Assembly: GCA_028023455.1 (NCBI GenBank)
Contig: JAQFVV010006255.1
Coordinates: 1,862,001 to 1,926,000 of the forward strand
Direction of reading: 5' to 3'
Length of the DNA stretch: 64,000 nucleotides
Source of the DNA: Epiperipatus broadwayi
Lineage: Eukaryota; Onychophora; Udeonychophora; Euonychophora; Peripatidae
Part shown: piece by piece, positions 25,801 through 35,494 of the stretch
Layout of the letters: each line of letters begins with the position of its first letter
Numbering within the stretch: the stretch's first letter is position 1
Notes under the pieces: model-generated
The model's database searches: none
Seen by the model: the letters and a program-made list of their open reading frames with translations, nothing else
What the model was told of the DNA's origin: nothing
Position numbers and translations under genes: made by a program

Positions 25801-27286
25801 ATAAAAAACTAAGTGCTAAGCAAGTACTTGTTAAGTTGCATCATGCCATTGGTTGAAATAAACAAATGCTATAAGAAGTGCTACTGGCTAGAATAGCAAG
25901 CACTTATATTTGACTTTTCATAGCATTTCAGCTTTGAGTAAACCATTAGATATTGATATTAAATTTTGTGAGATTAGTTTTGCATTTAACTTTTCTTCTG
26001 CAATTCATTTAACTTTAATAGTTTTTGTTTTTAAATTCTTTTAATACATGTATAAATATTAACTTTAATCATGAGCTGGAAAAATAATATCAACATATTT
26101 TTTTAGTACTGAAATTCAAAAAAAAATTTTTTAATTAAAAGAGAAAAAGGTGTAGAATTGCAATTTAAATTTTGAATATGGTCTAATTAAGTTAGCATTC
26201 TCCATCATTTAAAAAAATAAAATTAATTGCAAAAAGCATTTCACTTTATCAGTTTACATTGTAACATTACAGAAATAATGGAAACCTATTGCTAATATTG
26301 ATTAAACTAAGTAAATGGCAGGTGATAGCATTCAATGAGGTAATATTTGTGAATAGGTTAATCCATTGTTTGAACCATTTGTTGATGTATTCTAATGTAA
26401 GTATTGATTCAGTGAAGGTAACTATTAGCAAACCAAAGTTAGGTTCATTGAATTTAGGAAAAGGATTAAATTGTATAGCATTATAAGAAATGATAATACT
26501 TTTAGTGCAGATAGGACCATTGCTGAATGTTATCTCACAAGGAAATATATTCTTAAATCAATAATTGTGAATTTTTATTAGGATATCTGAGTTTATATTT
26601 TAGTTTTATGCTCTTAAAAGATGAATTTTAGTTTTTTTTTAAAAATATAAGTATAGTTTGAAGAGCAGTTAATTTTGTATTTTTACAATTATATTTTTGA
26701 TTTTTCCTGCTTAAATTTTGGATGATGACATTGATCTTGACTGTGGGTTTGGAGTGGGTTATGCCTATACACATGTATTTCAATATTATCTTCTACAAAT
26801 TATTCATATACTGAATGGCATTTTGGAAGTAATTATCATATTTTTGTATATATATCACACACATGCAAATAAAAATGTACTCTACTTTTCAATAAAAATA
26901 TATTAATTTTAAGAATATTATCTGTAACAATAAAGGGAAAATAAAAATAATACTATATAGAAAGGCCTTGTATTACACATTTATAATGCATATCCATTTT
27001 TCTTTCCATTCTAAAATTTAAAAAAAAAGTATAATGTATGAACTAAAATACAGGAATTCATTTATATAAATATATGAAAGTAGCCATTTAGAAAGTTCAG
27101 GCTGATTTATAATTTACCAGGCACATTTTAAAACTTTTATTTTAATTTATATGTATAGTTGGAATTGGAATAATTGTAGTATTTTTTTTGAATAACTTAA
27201 TTTGAATCTTGTAAGTTAATTTCAAAAATCCATTATATAAAAATATTTTCATATATTATTTTCAACCATATATACATAAATAGATA
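25801..27286. other. No recognisable gene
   Basis: AT-rich DNA without recognised motifs. Open frames at 26289-26486 and 26718-26906 have no recognised domain. Confidence 0.5.
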
Positions 27287-27549
27287 TAAAAAATAAATCC
27301 TAGATATAATAAAATATCTTTATCTAATAATAAAATGATATATGACAATAGCTGTAATATAGTCATGTAATCATAACACATAAAAATAACATATAAAAGC
27401 TCTTTTCGGCAAATTTTAAATTTTTGCTTTTTTCAATATGTCTTAATTACAAAAATAACCTATATTGCATACATAGTGACATCTACCAGCTCTATATAAA
27501 ATTAACACAAGCCTATAATTACACTTAAATATCTTTATAATAACACATG

Positions 27550-28098
27550 TTATACAACCCTCCATTCATTTTTCATTATCCAATTATTAGTTAAATTAAT
27601 TGACGTTTTATAAATGTTCATAGAATTATTTCTGTTATAATTAATGTAATTGGTTTCATATATCTTTCTTCTATTAATTTTTTTGATATAATTTAATGGA
27701 CTTATATTTTTAACACAATCTATTCTATGTCCATATTTTAAGTAATGAACATATAATGCAGATCTGTCATCTCTTCTATTAATAGCATTATTATGTTCTT
27801 TAGCCCTTTCTTCTAATTGTTTTGCTGTATGTCCATAATAAACCATACTGCAAACCCCACAAGTAATTTTATATACTATACTCTTTTTATATTTTATATC
27901 ATCTTTTATTTTATAATTCCCTACTAATATATCAAGATTTTTACTGTTTGGCCATCCTATTTTAATATTTTTATCTATATAATTTTTATTTTTTAATAAT
28001 GTATTATAAATTTTAGGATCATATGAAAGTTTTACCCATTTTATATTTCCTGGTTCACTATCATTACCCAAATTATTTTGTTTATAATTAAAGAATAT
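27550..28098 (-). CDS. Penelope-like element GIY-YIG endonuclease domain, open C-terminal part
   Basis: The frame is open from the 28098 junction to a stop at 27550. The first Met (28071) is probably internal, because intact homologous frame (NYKQNNLG) lies upstream. After a linker (NSKNLDILVGNYKIKD) comes the GIY-YIG core, VYKITCGVCSMVYYGHT, where VYK/YYG replace GIY/YIG and a CGVC pair sits between them. It is followed by QLEERAKEHNNAI with the expected Arg, and HYLKYGHRID with two His. The CxxC...HxxxxxH arrangement is the zinc-binding insert known in Penelope/Poseidon-type endonucleases. The enzyme would nick DNA to prime reverse transcription. This half is uninterrupted, unlike the matching domain of the plus-strand copy, but its RT part is separated by insertions. 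Confidence 0.85.
   Translation of the reverse strand: MFFNYKQNNLGNDSEPGNIKWVKLSYDPKIYNTLLKNKNYIDKNIKIGWPNSKNLDILVGNYKIKDDIKYKKSIVYKITCGVCSMVYYGHTAKQLEERAKEHNNAINRRDDRSALYVHYLKYGHRIDCVKNISPLNYIKKINRRKIYETNYINYNRNNSMNIYKTSINLTNNWIMKNEWRVV
27867..28098 (-). repeat. 232-bp direct duplication, left copy
   Basis: This part of the PLE linker (TTTTATATACTATACTC to AATTAAAGAATAT) recurs at 30148-30379 with no difference seen by eye. The copies flank the insert 28099-30147. Confidence 0.85.
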
Positions 28099-28462
28099 TG
28101 TAACGATATATAAATATGTCGTTACATTAATTTAAAATAAAAACTAAAATAAAAGTAAAAAACTAAACGCTAAAATTAAAAAGTTTTGTTAAACGTATAT
28201 ACATTCGCACAGATGCTAAACTTTAAAAATATTTTTTTCATAAACAAAAAAAAAAAGTATTTGAACTTATTTTTTTTAATAAAAAAATACAAGATTGAAA
28301 TATAAAAATATTTTAATAAAAAAATAACGTAAGTTAAAATAAAAACAGGTATTAATTAATTCCTGTAATCTGTAAATGGAAATGATTGTTTATTAATTAT
28401 CTAAAAGCTGTGTAATTAAAAAATCTGATGAAAGATAGATAAGAAAATAAAGAGAAATTAGC

Positions 28463-28590
28463 TTGACCAATGGAAGCACCAAGCCTCAGTCCGGACCCAA
28501 ACGAAAATTTGGATTAGTGACGTCTTTGTTCATTCAATCTGGAGATTTACTATAAAAAGGGAAATACAGTTTTTTTCGGACAGTTCCAGC
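28463..28590 (+). promoter_or_regulatory. Possible pol II promoter within the 2-kb insert
   Basis: In order: gaccaatgg (CCAAT box, about 28465), gtgacgtc (CRE-like, about 28516), actataaaaaggg (TATA box, about 28549), and after about 25 bases tttttttcggacagtt as a possible start site. Spacing is that of a standard pol II promoter. A strong splice-donor-like ttgtaagt lies at about 28867 and a 16-codon uORF starts at about 28710. Confidence 0.45.
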
Positions 28591-29357
28591 GTTGTGTGTT
28601 TGAGAGATGCGGTAGGATGCACATACCACACTCTCTATTTAAAAAGAAAAATGAAAAGACTGTGATACCTTGAACCAGCTATTGCCATCTCCAGAACATT
28701 ATCTTCCAATGGAGGCGTCGCGGGAATTAAAAGCAGAAACCTGGACTCTTCTACCATAAGCTATATGAAATGAACAATTATTAAAATCAATTAAGAACTT
28801 TCGTCAAGTTTTATAAATTGATAAACAAGCCAACTTAAATGTTAAAAACGGACTCTTATCTGACTTTTGTAAGTTTTTAAATCAAATTAATAATGTTTAA
28901 TTTTATATGTTTTCCGATTGATAAAAATCATTTCCATTTTTTTTCCTCTTATTGTATAAATTATTTGTTGTTTAAATTTTAAATGATGAAATTTAGGTTG
29001 GGTATAGACGTTGCATAGATTCGTTAGCGGTTGATAATGTTGGGGTTTTCACATTCGATTAGAATATATGTCAACGATATCACTGCAAGCATCTTACGAT
29101 GAATGCTAATGGGATTTGTATATTCCCTATGCAAGTGACGTTTATCGATGACTTTGTATTTTGATCGGTTGTGTTGAATTTGGAATATTTTTGACCGTGG
29201 AATCTGTGCAGCTGATCTGTACTCAACATTTTAAAACAAATTTTATAAAATGCATTTGTGCGAACGTATCTAAATGTTAAATTTAAGTCGGGCGTGAATG
29301 GCTATATAGTTTTGTAAAGTTATATTAAGGGAGGGTAATCTTAGGTTATTCGTTTCG

Positions 29358-29432
29358 TAGTTGAATTGGCTCAATGGATTGGATATATTTGTGTAATTAG
29401 TAGATGTAGTATGAGATCCGCTACGGGCAGGA
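29358..29432 (+). repeat. tRNA-Arg-like segment
   Basis: TGGCTCAATGGATTGGAT resembles the A box and D arm of a tRNA (TGGCCTAATGGATAAGG in tRNA-Arg). About 43 bases later, GAGATCCGCTACGGGCAGG recalls the T arm GAGTCCTGCCGCGG. The B box is poor, so a working tRNA is unlikely. It may be an old SINE or a tRNA-derived piece carried by the insert. Confidence 0.3.
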
Positions 29433-29782
29433 TTGCATATATACGCCACACACCTTTGTTTCCCTATGGATGGGTTTGTAAGTCGGCAGAAGACCGCAGT
29501 CCATTCCTATGGAGTTTTTTGTTTATTGTTCTACTTGCCAACAGATGTCACATTCCTGTTGGTGGAGAGTCAATGTCTTCTCTAATTCTACTTACTGTTC
29601 AGATGTACTTTCCTGGCAATATAGTATTTTGTGTTGTCGTATCATGCTACATTGAATACATGAATGTATCAGATGGATTGGCGCCAGTTGATTGCGAAAT
29701 TTGTTGCCTAAGGTTAAATCAGGGAAGAATATTTTCTTTTCAAATGCAGATCTATGTAGTCTATTTATACTTGACTATCTAA
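29366..29782 (+). CDS. Hypothetical 138-codon open frame in the 2-kb insert
   Basis: This is the longest frame in the insert and starts inside the tRNA-like segment. It is rich in Cys, Ile and Val, with two hydrophobic stretches (SFLFIVLLA and IVFCVVVSC), and shows no domain I recognise. Its length in a less AT-rich segment may be chance. Evidence for coding is weak. Confidence 0.2.
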   Translation: MAQWIGYICVISRCSMRSATGRIAYIRHTPLFPYGWVCKSAEDRSPFLWSFLFIVLLANRCHIPVGGESMSSLILLTVQMYFPGNIVFCVVVSCYIEYMNVSDGLAPVDCEICCLRLNQGRIFSFQMQIYVVYLYLTI

Positions 29783-30076
29783 ATAAAATATTAAACTCAT
29801 TGAAACTTAGTTAAATGTAAAATTAAAAGTTAATATAAAAATCTAAAATGTTAAATTTATTCCTCAAAATTTAAATGTTATTTTATATGTGCGTAAATAA
29901 ATATTTTTATGTGTTAATTTCTGGCAGTGGCTTTTATTTATTGATATTTAAGATATAAATTAAGATATAGATTTTTATCTCTGCATCTCCGCTGAGCTAG
30001 TGACTTGGGCTAACGATCGGAATATTTAAATAAAGTGGAATCTTAACAACGCGTATCTGCCTACTTTATAAATTTT

Positions 30077-30115
30077 TCTAGGCTCAAATGCCTAGATGGC
30101 GCCCTGGTAGTTGCA
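30077..30115 (+). promoter_or_regulatory. Hairpin plus primer-binding-site-like TGGCGCC
   Basis: TCTAGGC and GCCTAGA pair around a 6-base loop (30078-30097). They are followed at once by TGGCGCCCTGGTAG. TGG plus a tRNA 3'-end complement directly after an LTR is the standard primer binding site. Which tRNA it would pair with is not determined. Confidence 0.35.
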
Positions 30116-30147
30116 GATATCGTTTTGCGGTTAGATTCGATCTTCAC

Positions 30148-30420
30148 TTTTATATACTATACTCTTTTTATATTTTATATCATCTTTTATTTTATAATTC
30201 CCTACTAATATATCAAGATTTTTACTGTTTGGCCATCCTATTTTAATATTTTTATCTATATAATTTTTATTTTTTAATAATGTATTATAAATTTTAGGAT
30301 CATATGAAAGTTTTACCCATTTTATATTTCCTGGTTCACTATCATTACCCAAATTATTTTGTTTATAATTAAAGAATATATTTCTAATGCTTCTAGGGTT
30401 ATATCCATAACTAATAATAG
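30148..30420 (-). pseudogene. PLE family 1 (minus copy): RT end and linker, with right copy of the 232-bp duplication
   Basis: Bases 30148-30379 repeat 27867-28098, and the Penelope frame continues upstream to 30420 as SYGYNPRSIRNIFFNYKQNN. This is the fingers-distal end of the RT reading into the endonuclease linker. At the inner end of the duplication the frame leaves PLE sequence into the 2-kb insert, and at 30421 it is cut by the second Penelope family. It is a fragment with no function by itself. Confidence 0.8.
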
Positions 30421-31933
30421 TTCAATACAATTGAAATAAAATAACTATATAAAAATAATAAATATTTCTTTTATTGAACCGGTTTTCGCCCTATATTAGG
30501 GCCTTTTCAAAATACACTTTTAATATAATCACATGACCTTTATATCTATGAATACTCCCTCTTACGTTCATTTTATATAATCATTTTACATAATCACATA
30601 ACCTATTTACATATATATATACTTCCACTCAATTTTTTTAATTTTATATACATATTATTTTTATACAATAGATAAAATTATATTAAATACAATTCAATAA
30701 TTATATACATATATTATACACCATAAAATTATATACACATACTTTATATACTAAATTATATATCATTTCTCATATATTTTTACTAACCATATCTTTAAAT
30801 ATAACCTTATTTATCTATAATTAACAATTATTTACATTAACTAATTATTTACATATATCATATATATTAATTAAAAAAAAAAAGCAAATCAACCATATAT
30901 TAAATTTTCCAGTTATCCTTCAATGCCCATTTACTACTCAGCTTTGCAGGTCCTTTAACTAAATTAACATATTTATTCATATTCTCTTGAATATGTACCG
31001 TCTCATAATATTTCCTTCTATTATAATCTTTAACATATTTTATAACCTTCATATCTTCAATACATCTCATTCTATGACCAGTATTCAAATAATGCACACA
31101 TGGTCCTGAATTCATGTCCTTCCTTTCAATAGCCCTATTATGCTCTTTTCCCCTTTCTATTGCTGTTTTCCCCTGTTTGTCCTATATATATTTTACTGCA
31201 ACTCCTACAAATTATTTTATACACTAATCCTATTTTACTTGCTTTATCAATCTCTCTCTTCACATTTGATATCCATTTTCCAGTGACTTACTATTCTTCC
31301 AAGCAATTCTTATATTCTCATTCAACCTCCCCTTTCTTAAAATCTTATACACATCTTTATAATAAGGTATTGATATCCATTTATTATTGAACCTTCCATC
31401 TTTATTTTTATTTTCCTTTTTTCTTTCCCCATATTTTACTTCATCTTTACTCTTACTGTTCAGAACTTTTCTAATAACTTTTTTATTATACCCCATCTTT
31501 ATATAATCCTTTTCTATATTCATTTTTTGTTCAATAGATTCTTTTTTATTTATTGTAAGTCTATCATTTTTTATTTTAAACCCCTTTAAAACTGACATTT
31601 TTTGTGACCAAGTTTAGTATGAACCAGGATCAATTATTCCTCTTATTTCAACATCTTTAATATCCTGTTTCACCTCTATTTCATTTTCCTTATTTCTATT
31701 CAAATAAATATCAAAATATTTTAAACCTTTTTTTTCCTTCTCCATTGTAAACTTAATTTTATATATATTATCATTCAATTTATTAAATATTTTCAATATA
31801 CTCCTACTATTTCCAACAACAATTATATCATCCACACATCTATAATATTTAATTATTTTTTTATTTTTTATATATTTTCCTACTGTTTTTTTTCTAAATT
31901 ATTTATAAACATTGATGATAATAACCCACTTAT
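30421..31933 (-). pseudogene. Penelope-like family 2, minus copy (RT end, linker, GIY-YIG)
   Basis: The minus strand from 31933 reads GLLSSMFINNLEKKTV (RT motif B downstream), CVDDIIVVGNSRS (31845-31800; YVDD motif C with Tyr to Cys), KFTMEKEKKGLKYFDIYLNR (thumb) and a linker ending RIAWKNSKSLE. Next come VYKIICRSCSKIYIGQTG near 31235-31180 (GIY-YIG core with a CRSC pair), a one-base frame change, then HNRAIERKDMNSGPCVHYLN and TGHRMRCIED (31145-31060), ending KWALKDNWKI at 30900. The 3' untranslated part with a hammerhead-like motif runs to 30421. Sequence divergence from the host PLE shows it is a separate family. Upstream RT is absent (5' truncation). Frameshifts inactivate it. Confidence 0.85.
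30478..30514 (-). ncRNA. Decayed hammerhead-like motif, PLE family 2 (minus copy)
   Basis: The minus strand reads TTGAAAA, stem II GGCCC/GGGC around TAATATA, then GAAA and the palindrome AACCGGTT followed by C. Order and spacing fit a type I hammerhead with a short stem III capped by a palindromic CCGG loop, as known in PLEs. The CUGANGA core has two changes (C3 and G8), so activity is doubtful. Confidence 0.5.
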
Positions 31934-32690
31934 TGAAAAGAGCATAATAGGACTATTGAAAGGAAGGACATGAATTCAGGACCATATATTCATTATTTGA
32001 ATACTGGTCATAGAATGAGATGTATTGAAGATATGAAAGTTATAAAATATGTTAATGATTATAATAGAAGGAAATATTATGAGATGGTATATATTCAAGA
32101 AAATATGAATAAATATGCTAATTTAGTTAAAGGACCTGCAAAGCTGAGTAGTAAATGGGCATTGAAGGATAACTGGAAAATTTAATATATGGTTGATTTG
32201 CTTTTTTATTTTTTTAAAAATTAATATATATGATATATGTAAATAATTAGTTAATGTAAATAATTGTTAATTATAGATAAATAAGGTTATATTTGAAGAT
32301 ATGGTTAGTAAAAATATATGAGAAATGATATATAATTTAGTTTATAAAGTATGTGTATATAATTTTATGGTGTATAATATATGTATATAATTATTGAATT
32401 GTATTTAGTGTAATTTTATCTATTGTATAAAAATAATGTGTATAAAATAAAAAAAAATTGAGGGGAGGGGGAAGTATATATATATATGTAAATAGGTTAT
32501 GTGATTATATAAAATGATTATATAAAATGAACGTTAGAGGGAGTATTGATAGATATAAAGATCATGTGATTATATTAGAAGTGTATTTTGAAAAGGCCCT
32601 AATATAGGGCGAAAATTGGTTCAATAAAGGAAATATTTATTATTTTTTTATATAGTTGTTTTATTTCAATTGTGTTGAACTATTATTAAT
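31934..32690 (+). pseudogene. Penelope-like family 2, plus copy (endonuclease end and 3' UTR)
   Basis: This is an inverted near-copy of 30421-31158. It joins the minus copy without a gap and starts inside the GIY-YIG domain at GAKEHNRTIERKD-like text. It then reads NSGPYIHYLNTGHRMRCIED and ends KWALKDNWKI at 32185, followed by the 3' untranslated region. The two copies differ at scattered sites (for example CVHY against IHY and KDYN against NDYN), so they have aged since pairing. It forms a head-to-head dimer with 30421-31933; both 3' ends face outwards. Confidence 0.85.
32588..32622 (+). ncRNA. Decayed hammerhead-like motif, PLE family 2 (plus copy)
   Basis: Same layout as the minus-copy motif: TTGAAAA, GGCCC/GGGC stem with TAATATA loop, GAAA. 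Stem III here is AATTGGTT, so the palindrome of the other copy is lost. The core carries the same C3 and G8 changes. Confidence 0.45.
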
Positions 32691-33146
32691 TATTGAAAAC
32701 AACATTATGGACAAATTTATGTTTGACCATTATTAAGGAATATCCATAACTAGTATATAATTTTATAAATTTCTCTTTTTGCAAAGTAGCTATCTTCCTA
32801 TCTGTGTTATATTTATTATTTTTATTTTTAAAATTTTTAATAACTGCCATTTTTTGTAGCCATGCCTGTTGCGAATCCATAGAAATTATTTTCCTTAATT
32901 TATCTTCTTTAATGAAGTGTTTTAATGTAATTATATTATTATCATCTATCTCTATCTCTAAATACTTTATTTTAACATCAATTTCTATAAATGTAAATTT
33001 TATATTATCCATATTATTACTAAGTTCATTATAAGTTTTCTTTATAGCTCTTTTATTACCAGTTATTAGTATATCATCAACATATCTAAAGTAATGTATT
33101 ATATCTTGATTTTCTATTCTACTATTAACAATTTTCATTTCCATTT
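32691..33146 (-). pseudogene. PLE family 1, minus copy: reverse transcriptase palm/thumb
   Basis: The open minus frame reads HYFRYVDDILITGNKRAIKK (33090-33020), with an intact YVDD catalytic pair. It continues as KFTFIEIDVKIKYLEIEIDD, the thumb strand, and ISMDSQQAWLQKMAVIKNFK, and reaches TLQKEKFIKLYTSYGYS. It then leaves RT sequence at about 32737 where the second Penelope pair was inserted. The first about 50 bases (32691-32737) are unrelated filler at that junction. The fingers domain is missing upstream of 33146 because the inverted plus copy begins there. Without fingers it cannot work. Confidence 0.82.
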
Positions 33147-33773
33147 CTTTGATGAATATATTAATAATTGGTAATAAAAGAGCTATAAAGAAAACTTATA
33201 AAAAACTTAATAATAATATGGATAATATAAAATTTACAATTATAGAAATTGATGTTAAAATAAAATATTTAGATATGGAGATAGATCATAATAATATAAT
33301 TATATTAAAACACTTCATTAAAAAAGATAAATTAAGGAAAATATTTTCTATGGATTTGCAACAGGCATGGATACAAAAAATGGCAGTTATTAAAAATTTT
33401 AAAAATAAAAATTATAAATATAACACAGATAGGAAGATAGCTACTTTGCAAAAAGAGAAATTTATAAAATTATATACTAGTTATGGATATAACCTTAGAA
33501 GCATTAGAAATATATTCTTTAATTATAAACAAAATAATTTGGGTAATAATAGTGAACCAGAAAATATAAAATGGGTAAAACTTTGATATGATCCTAAAAT
33601 TTATAATACATTATTAAAAAATAAAAATTATATAGATAAAAATATTAAAATAGGATAGCCAAACAGTAAAAATCTTGATATATTAGAAGGGAATTATAAA
33701 ATAAAAGATGATATAAAATATAAAAAAGGTATAGTATATAAAATTACTTGTGGGGTTTGCAGTATGGTTTATT
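33147..33773 (+). pseudogene. PLE family 1, plus copy: RT end, linker and first half of GIY-YIG
   Basis: This is the inverted counterpart of 32737-33080 and then of 30148-30420 and 27850-28098. It starts at the catalytic motif (the YVDD codons are damaged: ...MNILIIGNKRAIKK), passes through QQAWIQKMAVIKNFK and SYGYNLRSIRNIFFNYKQNN, a TGA (about 33585) and a TAG (about 33657) in the linker, and ends VYKITCGVCSMVY. There the hammerhead tandem array interrupts the GIY-YIG core between its two halves. The frame is open for 145 codons but lacks the fingers, and the downstream stops show it is dead. Confidence 0.82.
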
Positions 33774-33887
33774 AAACAATTCAAAACAAAACAACACTCT
33801 CCATATAGTAGTGCCATCTTGTGCTAACAAGAGCAATCAATGGATGCCAGAAGGCTTGTGCATAAAATCCCTATCTAATGCCTACTC

Positions 33888-33946
33888 ATCCAATATCCCC
33901 AGACTAGTTTCTGGCTTGTGGCCTTCATCAGTGAGGAGCCTTGGAT
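33888..33946 (-). ncRNA. Type I hammerhead ribozyme, unit 1
   Basis: 59 nt on the minus strand. Stem I outer AUCCAA/UUGGAU (6 bp), internal loop GGC/UA, stem I inner UCCUCA/UGGGGA (6 bp with one G-U). Core CUGAUGA, stem II GGC/GCC with CACAA loop closed by an A-A mismatch, GAAA, stem III AC/GU inside the palindrome ACUAGU, cleavage triplet GUC. All invariant core bases are present. Very short palindromic stem III suggests activity as a dimer, as described for PLE and retrozyme hammerheads. Confidence 0.85.
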
Positions 33947-34353
33947 CTGAGAGCACTGCACCTAGATCTTAGGATCTAATGCAACCCTCCAGCACCCACC
34001 GTTTAACTCTATTTAACTACAAAACTATGAGAATGAAATTGAAAACACTATTAATATTTTCAATCCAAGCTCAATAGCTTATATAGTCATATGGGTCTGA
34101 ACTCAATTCAGTACCCATACATTTTGGTGTCTTTGGCTCTTTAACAACCTTAGCCACCACTATCCTATTAGGCAGGATTGGTGTTAAACCACTAAACATC
34201 ACATGATCACTATCTCATACTAGCACAATAATTGTTATTAAACAATTCAAAACAAAACAACACTCTCCATATAGTAGTGCCATCTTGTGCTAACAAGAGC
34301 AATCAATGGATGCCAGAAGGCTTGTGCATAAAATCCCTATCTAATGCCTACTC

Positions 34354-34412
34354 ATCCAATATCCCCAGACTAGTTTCTGGCTTGTGGCCTTCATCAGTGA
34401 GGAGCCTTGGAT
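34354..34412 (-). ncRNA. Type I hammerhead ribozyme, unit 2
   Basis: Identical by eye to unit 1, exactly 466 bp further along. Core CUGAUGA, GAAA and GUC are intact, and both stem I helices pair. Transcription of the minus strand through units 2 and 1 would release a unit-length RNA after two cleavages. Confidence 0.85.
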
Positions 34413-34819
34413 CTGAGAGCACTGCACCTAGATCTTAGGATCTAATGCAACCCTCCAGCACCCACCTTTTAACTCTATTTAACTACAAAACTATGAGAAT
34501 GAAATTGAAAACACTATTAATATTTTCAATCCAAGCTCAATAGCTTATATAGTCATATGGGTCTGAACTCAATTCAGTACCCATACATTTTGGTGTCTTT
34601 GGCTCTTTAACAACCTTAGCCACCACTATCCTATTAGGCAGGATTGGTGTTAAACCACTAAACATCACATGATCACTATCTCATACTAGCACAATAATTG
34701 TTATTAAACAATTCAAAACAAAACAACACTCTCCATATAGTAGTGCCATCTTGTGCTAACAAGAGCAATCAATGGATGCCAGAAGGCTTGTGCATCAAAT
34801 CCCTATCTAATGCCTACTC

Positions 34820-34853
34820 ATCCAATATCCCCAGACTAGTTTCTGGCTTGTGG
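34820..34853 (-). ncRNA. Truncated hammerhead at the inversion junction
   Basis: Only the 3' half remains: part of stem II, GAAA, the ACUAGU palindrome, GUC and the 3' side of stem I. The CUGAUGA core and 5' side of stem I are missing because the inverted arm starts at 34854. It cannot cleave alone. Confidence 0.75.
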
Positions 34854-34971
34854 ATTGAAAATATTAATAGTGTTTTCAATTTCATTCTCATAGTTTTGTA
34901 GTTAAATAGAGTTAAAAGGTGGTTGCTGGAGGGTTGCATTAGATCCTAAGATCTAGGTGCAGTGCTCTCAG

Positions 34972-35030
34972 ATCCAAGGCTCCTCATTGATGAAGGCCAC
35001 AAGCCAGAAACTAGTCTGGGGATATTGGAT
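34972..35030 (+). ncRNA. Hammerhead ribozyme with mutated core, unit 4
   Basis: Same 59-nt layout on the plus strand, both stem I helices intact, but the core reads UUGAUGA: invariant C3 is changed to U. C3 pairs with G8 in the active site, so this copy should be inactive or very slow. Confidence 0.8.
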
Positions 35031-35435
35031 GAGTAGGCATTAGATAGGGATTTTATGCACAAGCCTTCTGGCATCCATTGATTGCTCTTGTTAGCACAAG
35101 ATGGCACTACTATATGGAGAGTTGTTTTGTTTTGAATTGTTTAATAACAATTATTGTGCTAGTATGAGATAGTGATCATGTGATGTTTAGTGGTTTAACA
35201 CCAATCCTGCCTAATAGGATAGTGGTGGCTAAGGTTGTTAAAGAGCCAAAGACACCAAAATGTATGGGTACTGAATTGAGTTCAGACCCATATGACTATA
35301 TAAGCTATTGAGCTTGGATTGAAAATATTAATAGTGTTTTCAATTTCATTCTCATAGTTTTGTAGATAAATAGAGTTAAAAGGTGGGTGCTGGAGGGTTG
35401 CATTAGATCCTAAGATCTAGGTGCAGTACTCTCAG

Positions 35436-35494
35436 ATCCAAGGCTCCTCACTGATGAAGGCCACAAGCCAGAAACTAGTCTGGGGATATTGGAT
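35436..35494 (+). ncRNA. Type I hammerhead ribozyme, unit 5
   Basis: Plus-strand copy with intact CUGAUGA, GAAA, GUC and both stem I helices, 464 bp after unit 4. With the unit 4 core mutated, the right arm could not release a unit monomer by two efficient cleavages. Confidence 0.85.

Larger units (their letters stand above)
28099..30147 (+). mobile_element. Unidentified 2049-bp insert, LTR-like features
   Basis: The segment separates two identical 232-bp pieces of Penelope sequence and is clearly less AT-rich and more CpG-rich than its host. It begins TGTAACGA, and its first 26 bases form a hairpin (TGTAACGA...TCGTTACA). It then carries a CCAAT box, a TGACGTC element and a TATA box near 28465-28560. 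Late A(A/T)TAAA-type signals lie near 29780 and 29896. A hairpin TCTAGGC/GCCTAGA (30078-30097) is followed directly by TGGCGCCCTGG, which looks like a primer binding site. Together this suggests a long solo LTR with a piece of leader, but no terminal CA, short target duplication or gag/pol was found. A captured host promoter region is an alternative. Confidence 0.45.

Noticed and set aside
28415-28480. CTGATGA word near 28421
   Set aside because: No stem II hairpin, GAAA box or NUH site at hammerhead spacing follows; a chance match.
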